Shown here: positions 18,378-26,557 of the stretch, piece by piece | Position numbering within the stretch: the stretch's first letter is position 1 | Layout: each line of letters begins with the position of its first letter | DNA from: Sphingobacteriaceae bacterium | GTDB taxonomy: Bacteria > Bacteroidota > Bacteroidia > Sphingobacteriales > Sphingobacteriaceae | Reading direction: 5' to 3' | Assembly (NCBI GenBank): GCA_947460875.1 | Contig: CANHGR010000003.1 | Location: 124,001-188,000 of the forward strand | DNA length: 64,000 nt | The notes under the pieces: generated by a model | The model's input: the letters and a program-made list of their open reading frames with translations, nothing else | What the model was told of the DNA's origin: nothing | The model's database searches: none | Made by a program: the position numbers and the translations under genes

Positions 18378-19901
18378 TTAAGGCATTACTTCATTAGATG
18401 GCTGACTCTCATTTTTCAACCGGTCTATCGCTGTAACAACATAAGTATAGCGCGCATTAAACGCGACTTTAGTGTCGATAAAGCTCGTGTCTTTTTTATC
18501 AAAAATGATCTTCAGGATGTTACGTGCGTCCTGAAGATTTACTTCTTTTCCGGCTTCAACTCGATAAATCACATATCCATAAGCTGTTTCGCCATCGCGC
18601 GAAACAATCGGCTCTTCCCAGTTAAGCTGGATTGTCTTGTTCGGCAACACTTTTGCAGTCAGCCGAAATGGTGCCTGTGGAGGCACATCGTCAAGCCATA
18701 TCATTTGAGGTGGCAATGCAGGGTAGCGATATAAATCATATTTTAACGAATCACGCACTCCAGAAAGGTTATTTGTCAATGATTTGGAGCTAAAAAAGAC
18801 ACTTCCCTGAACCCTGGAATTATTGCGTAGATATCTTACCTGATCCGGAATTTGGCTTCGATCTCGCCAGCCTATGGAAGTCTCCGCAGCGCGGTAGGCC
18901 GCCTGACCAATATAGAGGTGCTTGCCATAGGTGTTGTTGCTCCACCAGGTAAGCAGCTTTTCAAAAGCTGCCAGATGGTAGCCAAACGGCCAATAGATCT
19001 GCGGGTTTATATAATCTACCCAGCCCTCTTTCACCCATTTTCTTGAATCAGCAAACTGGCCGAGATAAGAAGATCCTCCATTTGTCTCAGATCCTGCGGT
19101 GTCTTGCGCTATATTTTTCCATATCCCGAAAGGACTTATCCCGAACTTTAGATATTTTTTGACCGCGTGGATGCTATCTGTCAGTTCGTGGATCAGCGTA
19201 TCTACATTAGACCGACGCCAGTCGTTAAGATTGGAAAATCCTTTGCCATAGGTTCTAAACGTCTCAGAATCAGCAATGGTAGACCCTTTAGCAGCATAGG
19301 GATAAAAATAATCGTCAAAATGAACACCGTCGATATCGTAATTTCGAACGACATTCAAGATGACTTGCACAATATAATCTCTTACCTGAGGGATGCCGGG
19401 ATTAAAAAGCTTTTTACCGTCGTAGTTAAAAAACCATTCGGGCTTTTTCCGGGTAATATGTTCCGGACTTGTATTCGTACTGATTAAATCCCAGCTGGCT
19501 CTATATGGGTTGAACCATGCGTGTAATTCCATCCCCCTTTTATGGGCTTCAACAATAGCAAACTCCAGCGGATCATAATATGGATTGGGCGCTTGGCCTT
19601 GCTTACCTGTTAGAAATCTGCTCCACAATTCGTTTCCTTTTCCGTAAAATGCATCTGTAGTGGGGCGAATTTGAAACATTATCGCATTAATACCGGTAGC
19701 CTGATGATCATCCAGCAATCGGATGAGCTCACTCTTTTGCGTTTCTACCGGAAGACCGGGCTTTGAAGGCCAGTCGATATTTACAACTGTAGCAACCCAA
19801 ACACCCCTAAGCTCACGCTTCGGTATAAGGGTTGATTGCTGTGAGTAGAGCTCGAATGAGAGCAAAGAAAACAGGCAAACAAAAATAGATCGTAGAAACA
19901 T
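18378..19901 (-). CDS. GHL10-family glycosyl hydrolase-like lipoprotein or secreted protein
   Basis: A 507-residue secreted protein with signal peptide (FVCLFSLLSFELYSQ). RELRGVWVATVVNIDWPSKPG is the entry strand of the GHL10 (DUF187) TIM barrel; YDIDGVHFDDYFYPY and WVDYINPQIYWPF are the other conserved strands, with the likely acid residues Asp-Asp in HFDDY. The last 100 residues (PPQAPFRLTAKVLPNKTIQLNW) form a fibronectin type III domain. Relatives act on glucans or peptidoglycan-like glycans, but the substrate is not established. It ends convergently 1 bp from the M16 gene. Confidence 0.88.
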   Translation of the reverse strand: MFLRSIFVCLFSLLSFELYSQQSTLIPKRELRGVWVATVVNIDWPSKPGLPVETQKSELIRLLDDHQATGINAIMFQIRPTTDAFYGKGNELWSRFLTGKQGQAPNPYYDPLEFAIVEAHKRGMELHAWFNPYRASWDLISTNTSPEHITRKKPEWFFNYDGKKLFNPGIPQVRDYIVQVILNVVRNYDIDGVHFDDYFYPYAAKGSTIADSETFRTYGKGFSNLNDWRRSNVDTLIHELTDSIHAVKKYLKFGISPFGIWKNIAQDTAGSETNGGSSYLGQFADSRKWVKEGWVDYINPQIYWPFGYHLAAFEKLLTWWSNNTYGKHLYIGQAAYRAAETSIGWRDRSQIPDQVRYLRNNSRVQGSVFFSSKSLTNNLSGVRDSLKYDLYRYPALPPQMIWLDDVPPQAPFRLTAKVLPNKTIQLNWEEPIVSRDGETAYGYVIYRVEAGKEVNLQDARNILKIIFDKKDTSFIDTKVAFNARYTYVVTAIDRLKNESQPSNEVMP

Positions 19902-19914
19902 AGCGTTGTTCTGG

Positions 19915-19922
19915 CAAAGATA
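19915..19922 (-). promoter_or_regulatory. GHL10 gene -7 box TATCTTTG
   Basis: Perfect TAnnTTTG on the minus strand, 13 nt before the ATG at 19901. Confidence 0.4.
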
Positions 19923-20160
19923 TGAATAGTGGTCTTTGAAACTGTAAAAAATTGATTTCGCGCCTTACGACAAACAAACAGCATAATATACGCTAAACAA
20001 ACAGGAAATAGTATCCTAATCAAAATGATATATTTGCATTTATCTTTAAATTATAAATAGATAATTAGGAAGTTAGTATGGATAGTATTCTATTAGGTCC
20101 AAAGTTCTCGAGCAACAAATCTGTTTAATAAAAAATTTAAGGTCATCAAAATCAAAACTT

Positions 20161-21096
20161 ATGAATGATTCATTTCCGGAACAATCCTCCAAAAAAGATA
20201 CTGCTAAAATTTACGTTCTCATAGGCTTTATTTTGGTTCTTTTAGGAACAAATGCCTACTTTTTCTTTCAAGACAAGAAGGCAAATGATAAAATCGTAAC
20301 GTTAAGCGATGAAAAAACAAGCATGCAAATCGAGATCGACAAAATAGAAGCAGCCCTCGATGAGGCAAACAACTCGAATACAACGCTTACAAAAGAACTT
20401 GAAACGGAGCAAGAACTTGCCCGTCAAAAAATTGCTGATTTACGTGAGCAACTTAGAAAAGGTCAACTTACTCAAGGTCAACTTACCAAGGCTCAAGATG
20501 ATATTAAACTACTAAGATATTTTGTTACAAAATACACGACCGATATCGAGGATTTACAAAAAAGAAACGCTTCGCTTATTAGTGAGCGGGATAGTCTAAA
20601 GACGACCGTAAATAGAGTTAGTGCAAAGGCAACTGAATTGGAGAAACAAAATGAAGGATTAACCAGTCAAAATACCGAACTGAGTACAAAAGTAAAAGCT
20701 GCAGCTGCGATAAAAGTGATGTCAATCTCTTTAACGCCACTTAGAATCAAAAACAGTGGCAAAGAAACTGATGTTGTCCGAGCCAGCACCACCAAGAAAT
20801 TACGGGTTAATTTTTCGATTATCGATAATAGTTTGGCCGAAAAGGGAATGCATGATATTTTTATTCGTGTGTTGGACCCAGCGGGGAATCTTATTACTTC
20901 GGATAACAACAACGTATTTTTAAGCGAAGAAGAAGAGCTTCAATTTACTTACCGCACAGCTATTGAATTCGCTAACGATGGAAAACTCTATCAAATAGAT
21001 TGGACAAATCCTAATTCTTTTTCTAAAGGAACCTATACTGTTGTGCTGTATGCAGATGGTTATTTAATGGGGAAGAAGAGTATCGCGCTTCGATAG
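20161..21096 (+). CDS. Membrane-anchored coiled-coil protein, unknown function
   Basis: A 311-residue protein. A short cytosolic N-terminus is followed by one transmembrane helix (IYVLIGFILVLLGTNAYFFF, about 18-37), then a long coiled coil at about 45-175 rich in Leu, Lys, Glu and Gln heptads (KELETEQELARQKIADLREQL). A C-terminal beta-rich domain at about 180-311 ends KGTYTVVLYADGYLMGKKSIAL. The layout suggests a periplasmic stalk and head. The head looks Ig-like or FixG-like, but no family is recognised. It is monocistronic between a divergent hydrolase gene and a convergent kinase gene. Confidence 0.85.
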   Translation: MNDSFPEQSSKKDTAKIYVLIGFILVLLGTNAYFFFQDKKANDKIVTLSDEKTSMQIEIDKIEAALDEANNSNTTLTKELETEQELARQKIADLREQLRKGQLTQGQLTKAQDDIKLLRYFVTKYTTDIEDLQKRNASLISERDSLKTTVNRVSAKATELEKQNEGLTSQNTELSTKVKAAAAIKVMSISLTPLRIKNSGKETDVVRASTTKKLRVNFSIIDNSLAEKGMHDIFIRVLDPAGNLITSDNNNVFLSEEEELQFTYRTAIEFANDGKLYQIDWTNPNSFSKGTYTVVLYADGYLMGKKSIALR

Positions 21097-21108
21097 AATA
21101 CGATAAGC

Positions 21109-22560
21109 TCAAATATCAGCCAATGGTATGGTGATGTAGAACGTAGTGCCACGATTTATTTCTGTTTCGAATCGGACCGTTCCTGCCATGTTTTCAGTCG
21201 CTTGTCTTACAAACGCAAGTCCTAAACCGGTTCCTGAACTCTTCGTAGTAAAATTTGGATTAAATATTCGCTGTTTTTGGTCCTCAGATATTCCTTTTCC
21301 ATTATCTCCAACGACTACTTGTATAGCTCCACTTTTTTGTTCTACGACAATATCAATTTTCCCTTCTCTGAAATCCGGGATAGCTTCAATGGCGTTGTTT
21401 ATTAGGTTATTTAACAAACGCAAAAGCTGGTTCTTGTCGGCCTTAACCAAATGATTTGAGTTAGCATCATCTTTTAGCGTTATAGCCACCCTATTCTTTG
21501 ACCGAAAACCGTCAATCGATTGTTCAATGATTTCAAGGATATTGACATTTTCTAGAGTGGTATCGGGCATTTTCGCAAAATTTGAAAACTCAGAAGCAAT
21601 GTTCGACAGGCTCTCTATTTGCTCTATAAATAATCTACTAAATCGTTCGAATTTCTGGTCAAAGTTTGCATCTTTCTCTTTCCAAGACTTCTCTAACATC
21701 TGTATCCCCAGTTTTAATGGAGTTAGTGGATTTTTTATCTCATGGGCAACTTGTTTTGCCATCTCTTTCCATGCAGTTTCTCGCTCGGAGCGAGCGAACT
21801 TTTGAGCGCCATCCTCTAAGGAAACAATCATTTTATTGTACTCTTTGATTAGCCTGCCAATTTCGTCATCCCGATCCCAAAGAATTGGTTCGTTCTTTCT
21901 ACCAATTTTAATGTCTCCAAGGCTTTTTTGAAGCATTTTTAAAGGATATGTGATTTTATTAGCAATAAAAACTGCGAAAAAACCTACGGAAACAAAGACC
22001 AAGGCGTAAACATTGAGTAGAACATTGAGAAATTGTCCGATTCGGTTATCGTAGTCACGTTCATAGGAAAAATGCAGCAAATTTAAATAAGCTAGGATTT
22101 GATTGCGATCGTTACGGATCGGTCTATAAACCGAAAGGTATTCCTTACTACCGATCTGTTCTTTATTAACATACTCTGAACGCTGGTATTTGTTCAAATA
22201 GATGTAAGCCATGGCATCTATTTTATCTGCAAACAAGCCATTATTATCGATTTTAGATTGTGTAGTAACTAGCAAATCGCCATTTGGCGAAAAGAGATTT
22301 AGGTCTATTGCATTGATAGAACTAAATGCTTTTAAAATTTGCTCATTATATTCGAATTTGTCATTCTGAAGCATTTGCTGCTCAATAACATCAGCTATTT
22401 GGTTAACTCGCTTTAAAATTGCTTCAACCTGTTGACTCCTGTATTGATAACTGATACTTAAATAGGTTATACTAGCAATTATTAAGAGCGTAAAGATAAC
22501 TGCAGCGACTATCGCGACCTGAATCCTTGTTTTATATGAAATATGGTACTTAGATAGCAT
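21109..22560 (-). CDS. Sensor histidine kinase, NtrY-like
   Basis: A 483-residue membrane kinase. First helix at about 12-34, a periplasmic sensor of about 130 residues, second helix near 180-203 (FLNVLLNVYALVFVSVGFFAVFIANK), then HAMP (205-260), HisKA with the phospho-acceptor in VAHEIKNPLTPLKLGIQ, and HATPase_c with NNAIEAIPD, GDNGKGISEDQ and TKSSGTGLGLAFV. The H-box HEIKNPLTP is that of NtrY/NtrB-type kinases that pair with sigma54-class regulators. No response regulator is adjacent, so its partner is unknown. Confidence 0.92.
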   Translation of the reverse strand: MLSKYHISYKTRIQVAIVAAVIFTLLIIASITYLSISYQYRSQQVEAILKRVNQIADVIEQQMLQNDKFEYNEQILKAFSSINAIDLNLFSPNGDLLVTTQSKIDNNGLFADKIDAMAYIYLNKYQRSEYVNKEQIGSKEYLSVYRPIRNDRNQILAYLNLLHFSYERDYDNRIGQFLNVLLNVYALVFVSVGFFAVFIANKITYPLKMLQKSLGDIKIGRKNEPILWDRDDEIGRLIKEYNKMIVSLEDGAQKFARSERETAWKEMAKQVAHEIKNPLTPLKLGIQMLEKSWKEKDANFDQKFERFSRLFIEQIESLSNIASEFSNFAKMPDTTLENVNILEIIEQSIDGFRSKNRVAITLKDDANSNHLVKADKNQLLRLLNNLINNAIEAIPDFREGKIDIVVEQKSGAIQVVVGDNGKGISEDQKQRIFNPNFTTKSSGTGLGLAFVRQATENMAGTVRFETEINRGTTFYITIPLADI

Positions 22561-22617
22561 ATAATTTCAATTAAAATTATTGATACCAATATTTCTGTCG
22601 TTTATAGTCATCCAAAT

Positions 22618-22758
22618 CTATTCAATTTTGAGGGCGTCAGACTTTAATAAGTCAATATCATGAAGAGTGAGATCTATAGTTATAGCAGGGCCTACAAAAC
22701 TCAGAGTTAGCAAAAATAAGAGAGCACGTATTTTAAAAGAATTGCTAACAGGCCTCAT
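22618..22758 (-). CDS. Possible 46-aa secreted peptide upstream of the kinase
   Basis: The frame begins MRPVSNSFKI, followed by a hydrophobic core (ALLFLLTLSFVGPAITI) and an acidic tail (LHDIDLLKSDALKIE). It fits between fabD (stop at 22810) and the sensor kinase start at 22560, on the same strand, with 57 nt to the kinase. A signal-peptide-like profile and its position are the only support; no homologue is recognised. It could equally be a chance frame in a leader. Confidence 0.25.
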   Translation of the reverse strand: MRPVSNSFKIRALLFLLTLSFVGPAITIDLTLHDIDLLKSDALKIE

Positions 22759-22809
22759 TCAATTAATTTTTGCCATTTCAACCCTTTTCGCCTATTCAGG
22801 TGTCAAGAC

Positions 22810-23694
22810 TCACGTAAGCGAAGCGCTATTTGTTTCCATCTGTCGGTCCACCTTTTTTACAAGACCTTGCAATACATTGCCTGGTCCGACTTCTGTAAAT
22901 GACGTTGCGCCATATTCAAGCATATGCTGTATTGTTTGGGTCCACCTTACGGCACCTGTCAATTGCGCAATAAGATTATGCTTGATGCTTTCGGGGTCTT
23001 TATAGGCCTTTGCAGAGATGTTTTGAAATATCGGACAGACAGGCTCTTTAATTTTCGTGCGTTCAATTGCCTCCTGCAGTTCTGCTCGAGCTGATTCCAT
23101 TAAGGGGCTATGAAATGCCCCGCCCACATTCAATTTTAAGGTACGTTTTGCACCAGCTTCGGACAATAACTCACATGCCTTATCGATCCCGGCGATACTC
23201 CCGGAAATGACAAGCTGGCCCGGGCAATTATAATTAGCTGGAACAACGACATCACTTACGCGCTGGCAAATATCTTCAACAGTAAAATCATCTAGGCCAA
23301 TAATCGCTGCCATCGTTGAGGGCTGTAACTCACACGCTTTTTGCATCGCGTTAGCTCGAATCGCGACCAGGTTTAGGCCATCTTCAAAGCTTAAGCCTTT
23401 TGCAGCAACGAGTGCAGAAAACTCGCCGAGCGAATGGCCAGCAACCATATCGGGGTTAAAAGTATTTCTCAAGGCATGGGCAAGAATCACAGAGTGAAGG
23501 AAAATTGCAGGCTGCGTCACATTTGTTTGCTTTAACTCTTCTTCGGTTCCATTGAACATAATATCGGTGATCCTAAAGCCGAGAATCTCATTTGCTCGTT
23601 CAAACAGATCGCGTGTTTCAACAGATGTTTCGTAAAGGTCTTTTCCCATACCCGGAAATTGTGCTCCTTGTCCTGGAAAGATATATGCTTGCAT
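22810..23694 (-). CDS. fabD: Malonyl-CoA:ACP transacylase
   Basis: Loads malonyl groups onto acyl carrier protein for fatty-acid synthesis. 294 residues. PGQGAQFPGMG at the N-terminus and the nucleophile elbow GHSLGE (Ser88) are diagnostic; the catalytic His is in GGAFHSPLMESA near 197, and the malonate-binding Arg in VAIRANAM. It is the third gene of a run queD-folE-fabD with gaps of 23 and 21 bp. Confidence 0.97.
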   Translation of the reverse strand: MQAYIFPGQGAQFPGMGKDLYETSVETRDLFERANEILGFRITDIMFNGTEEELKQTNVTQPAIFLHSVILAHALRNTFNPDMVAGHSLGEFSALVAAKGLSFEDGLNLVAIRANAMQKACELQPSTMAAIIGLDDFTVEDICQRVSDVVVPANYNCPGQLVISGSIAGIDKACELLSEAGAKRTLKLNVGGAFHSPLMESARAELQEAIERTKIKEPVCPIFQNISAKAYKDPESIKHNLIAQLTGAVRWTQTIQHMLEYGATSFTEVGPGNVLQGLVKKVDRQMETNSASLT

Positions 23695-23715
23695 AATTTT
23701 TATTTTAAGGTCTAC

Positions 23716-24342
23716 TTAGTCCAGACTAGCCGTAATCAATCTCAAAAACTCGGCACGGGTTTTTTCCTGAACAAATGCACCGGTAAAAGCAGACGTGGTG
23801 GTTACTGAATTTTGTTTTTGTACTCCTCTCATTGCCATACACAAATGCTTGCATTCTATAACAATTGCAACGCCTGCGGGGTTTAACGTATTTTGTATGC
23901 AATCACGTATTTCATTGGTTAAGCGCTCCTGTACCTGCAATCTTCTGGCATATGCATCTACAACTCGTGGTATTTTACTAAGGCCAACAATATGTCCGTT
24001 TGGAATATAGGCAACATGGGCTTTACCAAAAAAAGGCAATAAATGATGCTCGCAGAGCGAATAAACTTCAATGTCTTTTACAACAACCATCTGGCTATAG
24101 TCTTCTTTAAACATTGCACCCAGAAGGATTTCCTCGGGCTTCAGATCATATCCGTGCGTAAGAAACTGTAGAGACTTTGCAACGCGCTCCGGTGTCTTTA
24201 ATAATCCTTCTCGCGATGAATCTTTGACAAGATCATTAAGAATTGCGCTGTAATGCGATGCAATACGCCCAATGATCTCAGAATTATACTTGTCTACCTT
24301 GATGTAGCCATCTTCCTGGTCGTCATCATATAAATTGCCCAT
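23716..24342 (-). CDS. folE: GTP cyclohydrolase I
   Basis: Converts GTP to 7,8-dihydroneopterin triphosphate, precursor of folate and of queuosine. 208 residues. The Zn site Cys-Glu-His-His is in [21 protein letters not shown]; the second Cys lies in [40 protein letters not shown] is the canonical central helix. Being immediately behind queD suggests the operon channels dihydroneopterin triphosphate to queuosine as well as folate. Confidence 0.97.
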   Translation of the reverse strand: MGNLYDDDQEDGYIKVDKYNSEIIGRIASHYSAILNDLVKDSSREGLLKTPERVAKSLQFLTHGYDLKPEEILLGAMFKEDYSQMVVVKDIEVYSLCEHHLLPFFGKAHVAYIPNGHIVGLSKIPRVVDAYARRLQVQERLTNEIRDCIQNTLNPAGVAIVIECKHLCMAMRGVQKQNSVTTTSAFTGAFVQEKTRAEFLRLITASLD

Positions 24343-24365
24343 AATCTTATTTATTCTCAGAAAAA

Positions 24366-24779
24366 CTACTCTCCCATGTACTCAACATAATTATTCTCTG
24401 TTTCACATAATCGGATCTTATGTAGTTTAGCCCCATATGATTCAATTGGGATTAGTAATTGCTTAAATATCTCGATAGCTAGTATCTCGGTCGAAGCCAT
24501 CTTTCCTTTCATAAAATCAACGTCAACATTGACATTTTTATGATCCAACTTATCGGTAACGTAGCTTTTAATTATTTGCTTCAGTTCCTTTAGATCCATT
24601 ACAAAGCCGGTGTTTGGATCCACCTCACCTTTTACGGTGACGAAAAGCTCGTAGTTATGGCCATGCCAATTTGGATTTGAGCACTTTCCAAATACTTCTT
24701 TGTTCTGCTCGTCGGTCCAATCTTCCCTGAATAACTTGTGAGCAGCATTAAATTGCTCTCTACGTGTTATATACATCAT
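24366..24779 (-). CDS. queD: 6-carboxytetrahydropterin synthase (QueD/PTPS family)
   Basis: Converts dihydroneopterin triphosphate to 6-carboxy-5,6,7,8-tetrahydropterin in queuosine/7-deazaguanine synthesis. 137 residues. Zn ligands are the His in FNAAHKL and the two His of NWHGHNY; the catalytic Cys is probably that in [11 protein letters not shown], and the downstream LDHKNVN and [10 protein letters not shown] are typical. The frame opens at a TTG at 24800, which is part of the -7 box, so ATG 24779 ([10 protein letters not shown]) is chosen; 24776 is equally possible. Confidence 0.9.
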   Translation of the reverse strand: MMYITRREQFNAAHKLFREDWTDEQNKEVFGKCSNPNWHGHNYELFVTVKGEVDPNTGFVMDLKELKQIIKSYVTDKLDHKNVNVDVDFMKGKMASTEILAIEIFKQLLIPIESYGAKLHKIRLCETENNYVEYMGE

Positions 24780-24797
24780 TTTATTAAAATTAAAATG

Positions 24798-24830
24798 CAA
24801 ATATAGTTAACAAGGTGCATGCATTGTCAA
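24798..24830 (-). promoter_or_regulatory. queD promoter: TTG-N22-TATATTTG
   Basis: On the minus strand TTG (24830-24828) and TATATTTG (24805-24798) fit the Bacteroidota -33/-7 pair with about 22 nt spacing. It lies 18 nt before the queD ATG, within the 70-bp region shared with mqnB. Confidence 0.55.
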
Positions 24831-24837
24831 TACTGCG

Positions 24838-24845
24838 TAACTTTG
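24838..24845 (+). promoter_or_regulatory. mqnB -7 box TAACTTTG
   Basis: Perfect TAnnTTTG on the plus strand, 4 nt before the mqnB ATG; the predicted mRNA is leaderless. No -33 element at standard spacing. Confidence 0.45.
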
Positions 24846-24849
24846 GCAT

Positions 24850-25482
24850 ATGAAAGTTCTTGTTGTTGCGGCCACTGAAATAGAAATTCAGCCATTTTTG
24901 AGTCGCTTCCTTATAGAAAACAGTACTATTTCCTATCGAAACCATGAGCTCAGTTTTTTGCTCACCGGAGTAGGTATGGTTGCTACAGCTTATTCGCTCG
25001 GAAAAGAGCTAAATATCAACAACTATGACCTAGCCATTAATGCAGGCATTGCCGGCTCTTTTGATTCTTTGCTTGACATCGGGACAGTGGTAAAGATTGC
25101 TGAAGATCATTTTTCAGAGCTTGGTGCAGAAAATGGAGATCAATTTCTAACTATTAATGAGTTGGGCTTAGGCAATAGCAAAATTTATCCTTTAAAAACA
25201 ACCATTGGTCTACTTGATTTGAAATCAGTTATTGGAATTACGGTAAATACAGTCCATGGCAATAAATACAGCATCGCCGCAACAGTAAAACGCCTTAATC
25301 CTCAGATAGAATCAATGGAAGGCGCGGCTTTTTTCTTTGCTTGTAATGACGTAGGCTTACCCTCTATCCAGCTGAGAGCAATTTCAAATAGGGTTGAAGA
25401 ACGAAATAAAGCGAATTGGAATATTAATTTAGCTGTTCAAAACTTGAACAAAAGGTTAATAGAATTGATTGAGACGCTGTGA
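24850..25482 (+). CDS. mqnB: Futalosine hydrolase
   Basis: Cleaves futalosine to dehypoxanthine futalosine and hypoxanthine in the futalosine route to menaquinone. 210 residues, nucleoside-phosphorylase fold: MKVLVVAATEIEIQPF at the start, TGVGMVATAYSLG, NAGIAGSFDSLLDIGTVV, and the substrate-recognition ESMEGAAFFFAC with RAISNRVEERN near the end. The length and the ESMEGAA/NRVE motifs match MqnB rather than MTA/SAH nucleosidase. mqnD follows 93 bp downstream. Confidence 0.9.
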   Translation: MKVLVVAATEIEIQPFLSRFLIENSTISYRNHELSFLLTGVGMVATAYSLGKELNINNYDLAINAGIAGSFDSLLDIGTVVKIAEDHFSELGAENGDQFLTINELGLGNSKIYPLKTTIGLLDLKSVIGITVNTVHGNKYSIAATVKRLNPQIESMEGAAFFFACNDVGLPSIQLRAISNRVEERNKANWNINLAVQNLNKRLIELIETL

Positions 25483-25553
25483 TATTTAGAGTGTTCCGTA
25501 CATGTGCTGGCTTTTAGAATCTTTCCCCAACTGTTTGCCTCCGTATAAATACT

Positions 25554-25561
25554 TATTTTTG
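25554..25561 (+). promoter_or_regulatory. mqnD -7 box TATTTTTG
   Basis: Perfect TAnnTTTG 14 nt before the mqnD ATG. A TTTG lies 16 nt upstream, slightly closer than the usual -33 spacing. It suggests mqnD has its own promoter in addition to read-through from mqnB. Confidence 0.45.
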
Positions 25562-25575
25562 TTTCGTAATCGCCC

Positions 25576-26418
25576 ATGAAACTCAGCCTCGGATTCTCCC
25601 CCTGTCCAAATGATACCTTCATCTTCGACGCCCTCATACATCATAAAATTGATACTGAAGGATTAGAGTTCGAGGTTTTCTATGAGGATGTAGAATCCCT
25701 AAACCAGAAAGCCTTCCGCGGCGATCTGGATATTACAAAACTGAGCTTCCATGCATTCGCCTATGTTACAGATAAGTATGTTTTATTGAATGCCGGAAGC
25801 GCCTTAGGCTTCGGAGTTGGCCCTTTACTGATCTCAAAGAAAGAAGTGATTCCCTCTGAGGTCAGACTTCAGACCTCATCCCTCATAATTGCTATCCCCG
25901 GCAAATACACAACTGCAAATTTCCTGCTTAGCCTCGCTTTCCCTCTTGCCACCCATAAGAAAGAAATTATTTTCTCAGGCATCGAAAATGCCATTCTAAA
26001 CAATGAAGCTGATCTGGGCCTTGTTATCCATGAAAGCCGGTTTACATATCAGGATAAGGGCTTAAAAAAGGTCATTGACCTTGGAGAGTATTGGGAAGAA
26101 TTGACAGCTGGTCCCATCCCCTTGGGCGGAATTGTAATTAAGCGCCATCTTTCTCAAGAAATAAAACAAAAAGTAAACCGTGTTCTAAGAAGAAGCGTCG
26201 AATTTGCGTTTGCAAACCCGAAGTCCGGCCTGGATTTTATCCGCAGTCATGCGCAGGAAATGAGTGAAGAAGTGATGTATAAACACATAGATCTTTATGT
26301 AAATAAATATTCTTTAGATCTTGGTTTAGAAGGCAAAAAAGCGGTTCAACTACTTTTTGATAGAGCCAAGGAAAAAGAAATAATACCAGAGATAAAAGAA
26401 AGTATATTTTTGTCTTAA
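25576..26418 (+). CDS. mqnD: 1,4-dihydroxy-6-naphthoate synthase
   Basis: Converts cyclic dehypoxanthine futalosine to 1,4-dihydroxy-6-naphthoate, the naphthoquinone precursor of menaquinone. 280 residues, periplasmic-binding-protein-like fold without a signal peptide. LGFSPCPNDTFIFDAL at the N-terminus is the family hallmark; DITKLSFHAFAYV, GPLLISKKE, AIPGKYTTANFL and LGLVIHESRFTY follow. Paired with mqnB, it shows that this organism uses the futalosine pathway. The stretch EVRLQTSSLII contains an inserted-looking repeat shared with hisS. Confidence 0.95.
   Translation: MKLSLGFSPCPNDTFIFDALIHHKIDTEGLEFEVFYEDVESLNQKAFRGDLDITKLSFHAFAYVTDKYVLLNAGSALGFGVGPLLISKKEVIPSEVRLQTSSLIIAIPGKYTTANFLLSLAFPLATHKKEIIFSGIENAILNNEADLGLVIHESRFTYQDKGLKKVIDLGEYWEELTAGPIPLGGIVIKRHLSQEIKQKVNRVLRRSVEFAFANPKSGLDFIRSHAQEMSEEVMYKHIDLYVNKYSLDLGLEGKKAVQLLFDRAKEKEIIPEIKESIFLS
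25862..25885 (+). repeat. 24-nt dispersed repeat inside mqnD
   Basis: TCAGACTTCAGACCTCAT followed by CCCTCA, the second copy of the element seen in hisS (22 of 24 identical). It encodes RLQTSSL in an otherwise well-conserved mqnD. Sharing both sequence and frame between unrelated genes argues for a mobile or tandem-derived micro-insert rather than protein homology. Confidence 0.6.
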
Positions 26419-26423
26419 ATATG

Positions 26424-26547
26424 TTGTCGTCCTCAAAAGGAGTCCTGAGCACCCGATGAGGCACGAAGAGGGGCCTTGGTAATATATTGAGTTGTTCAAA
26501 TTTTTTACAAAGTTCCTTTACCGCGAAGGGCGTTTCAGGATGACGAT
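26424..26547. repeat. REP/MITE-like element between mqnD and hldD
   Basis: The ends are imperfect inverted repeats: TTGTCGTCCTC at the left and CAGGATGACGATAA at the right. The interior contains CCTGAGCACCCGATGAGG, in the style of dispersed non-coding repeats whose ends read GTCATCCTGA. The right end overlaps a possible upstream start of hldD (ATG 26540). No other copy is seen in the window. Confidence 0.45.
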
Positions 26548-26557
26548 AACTAAAAAT

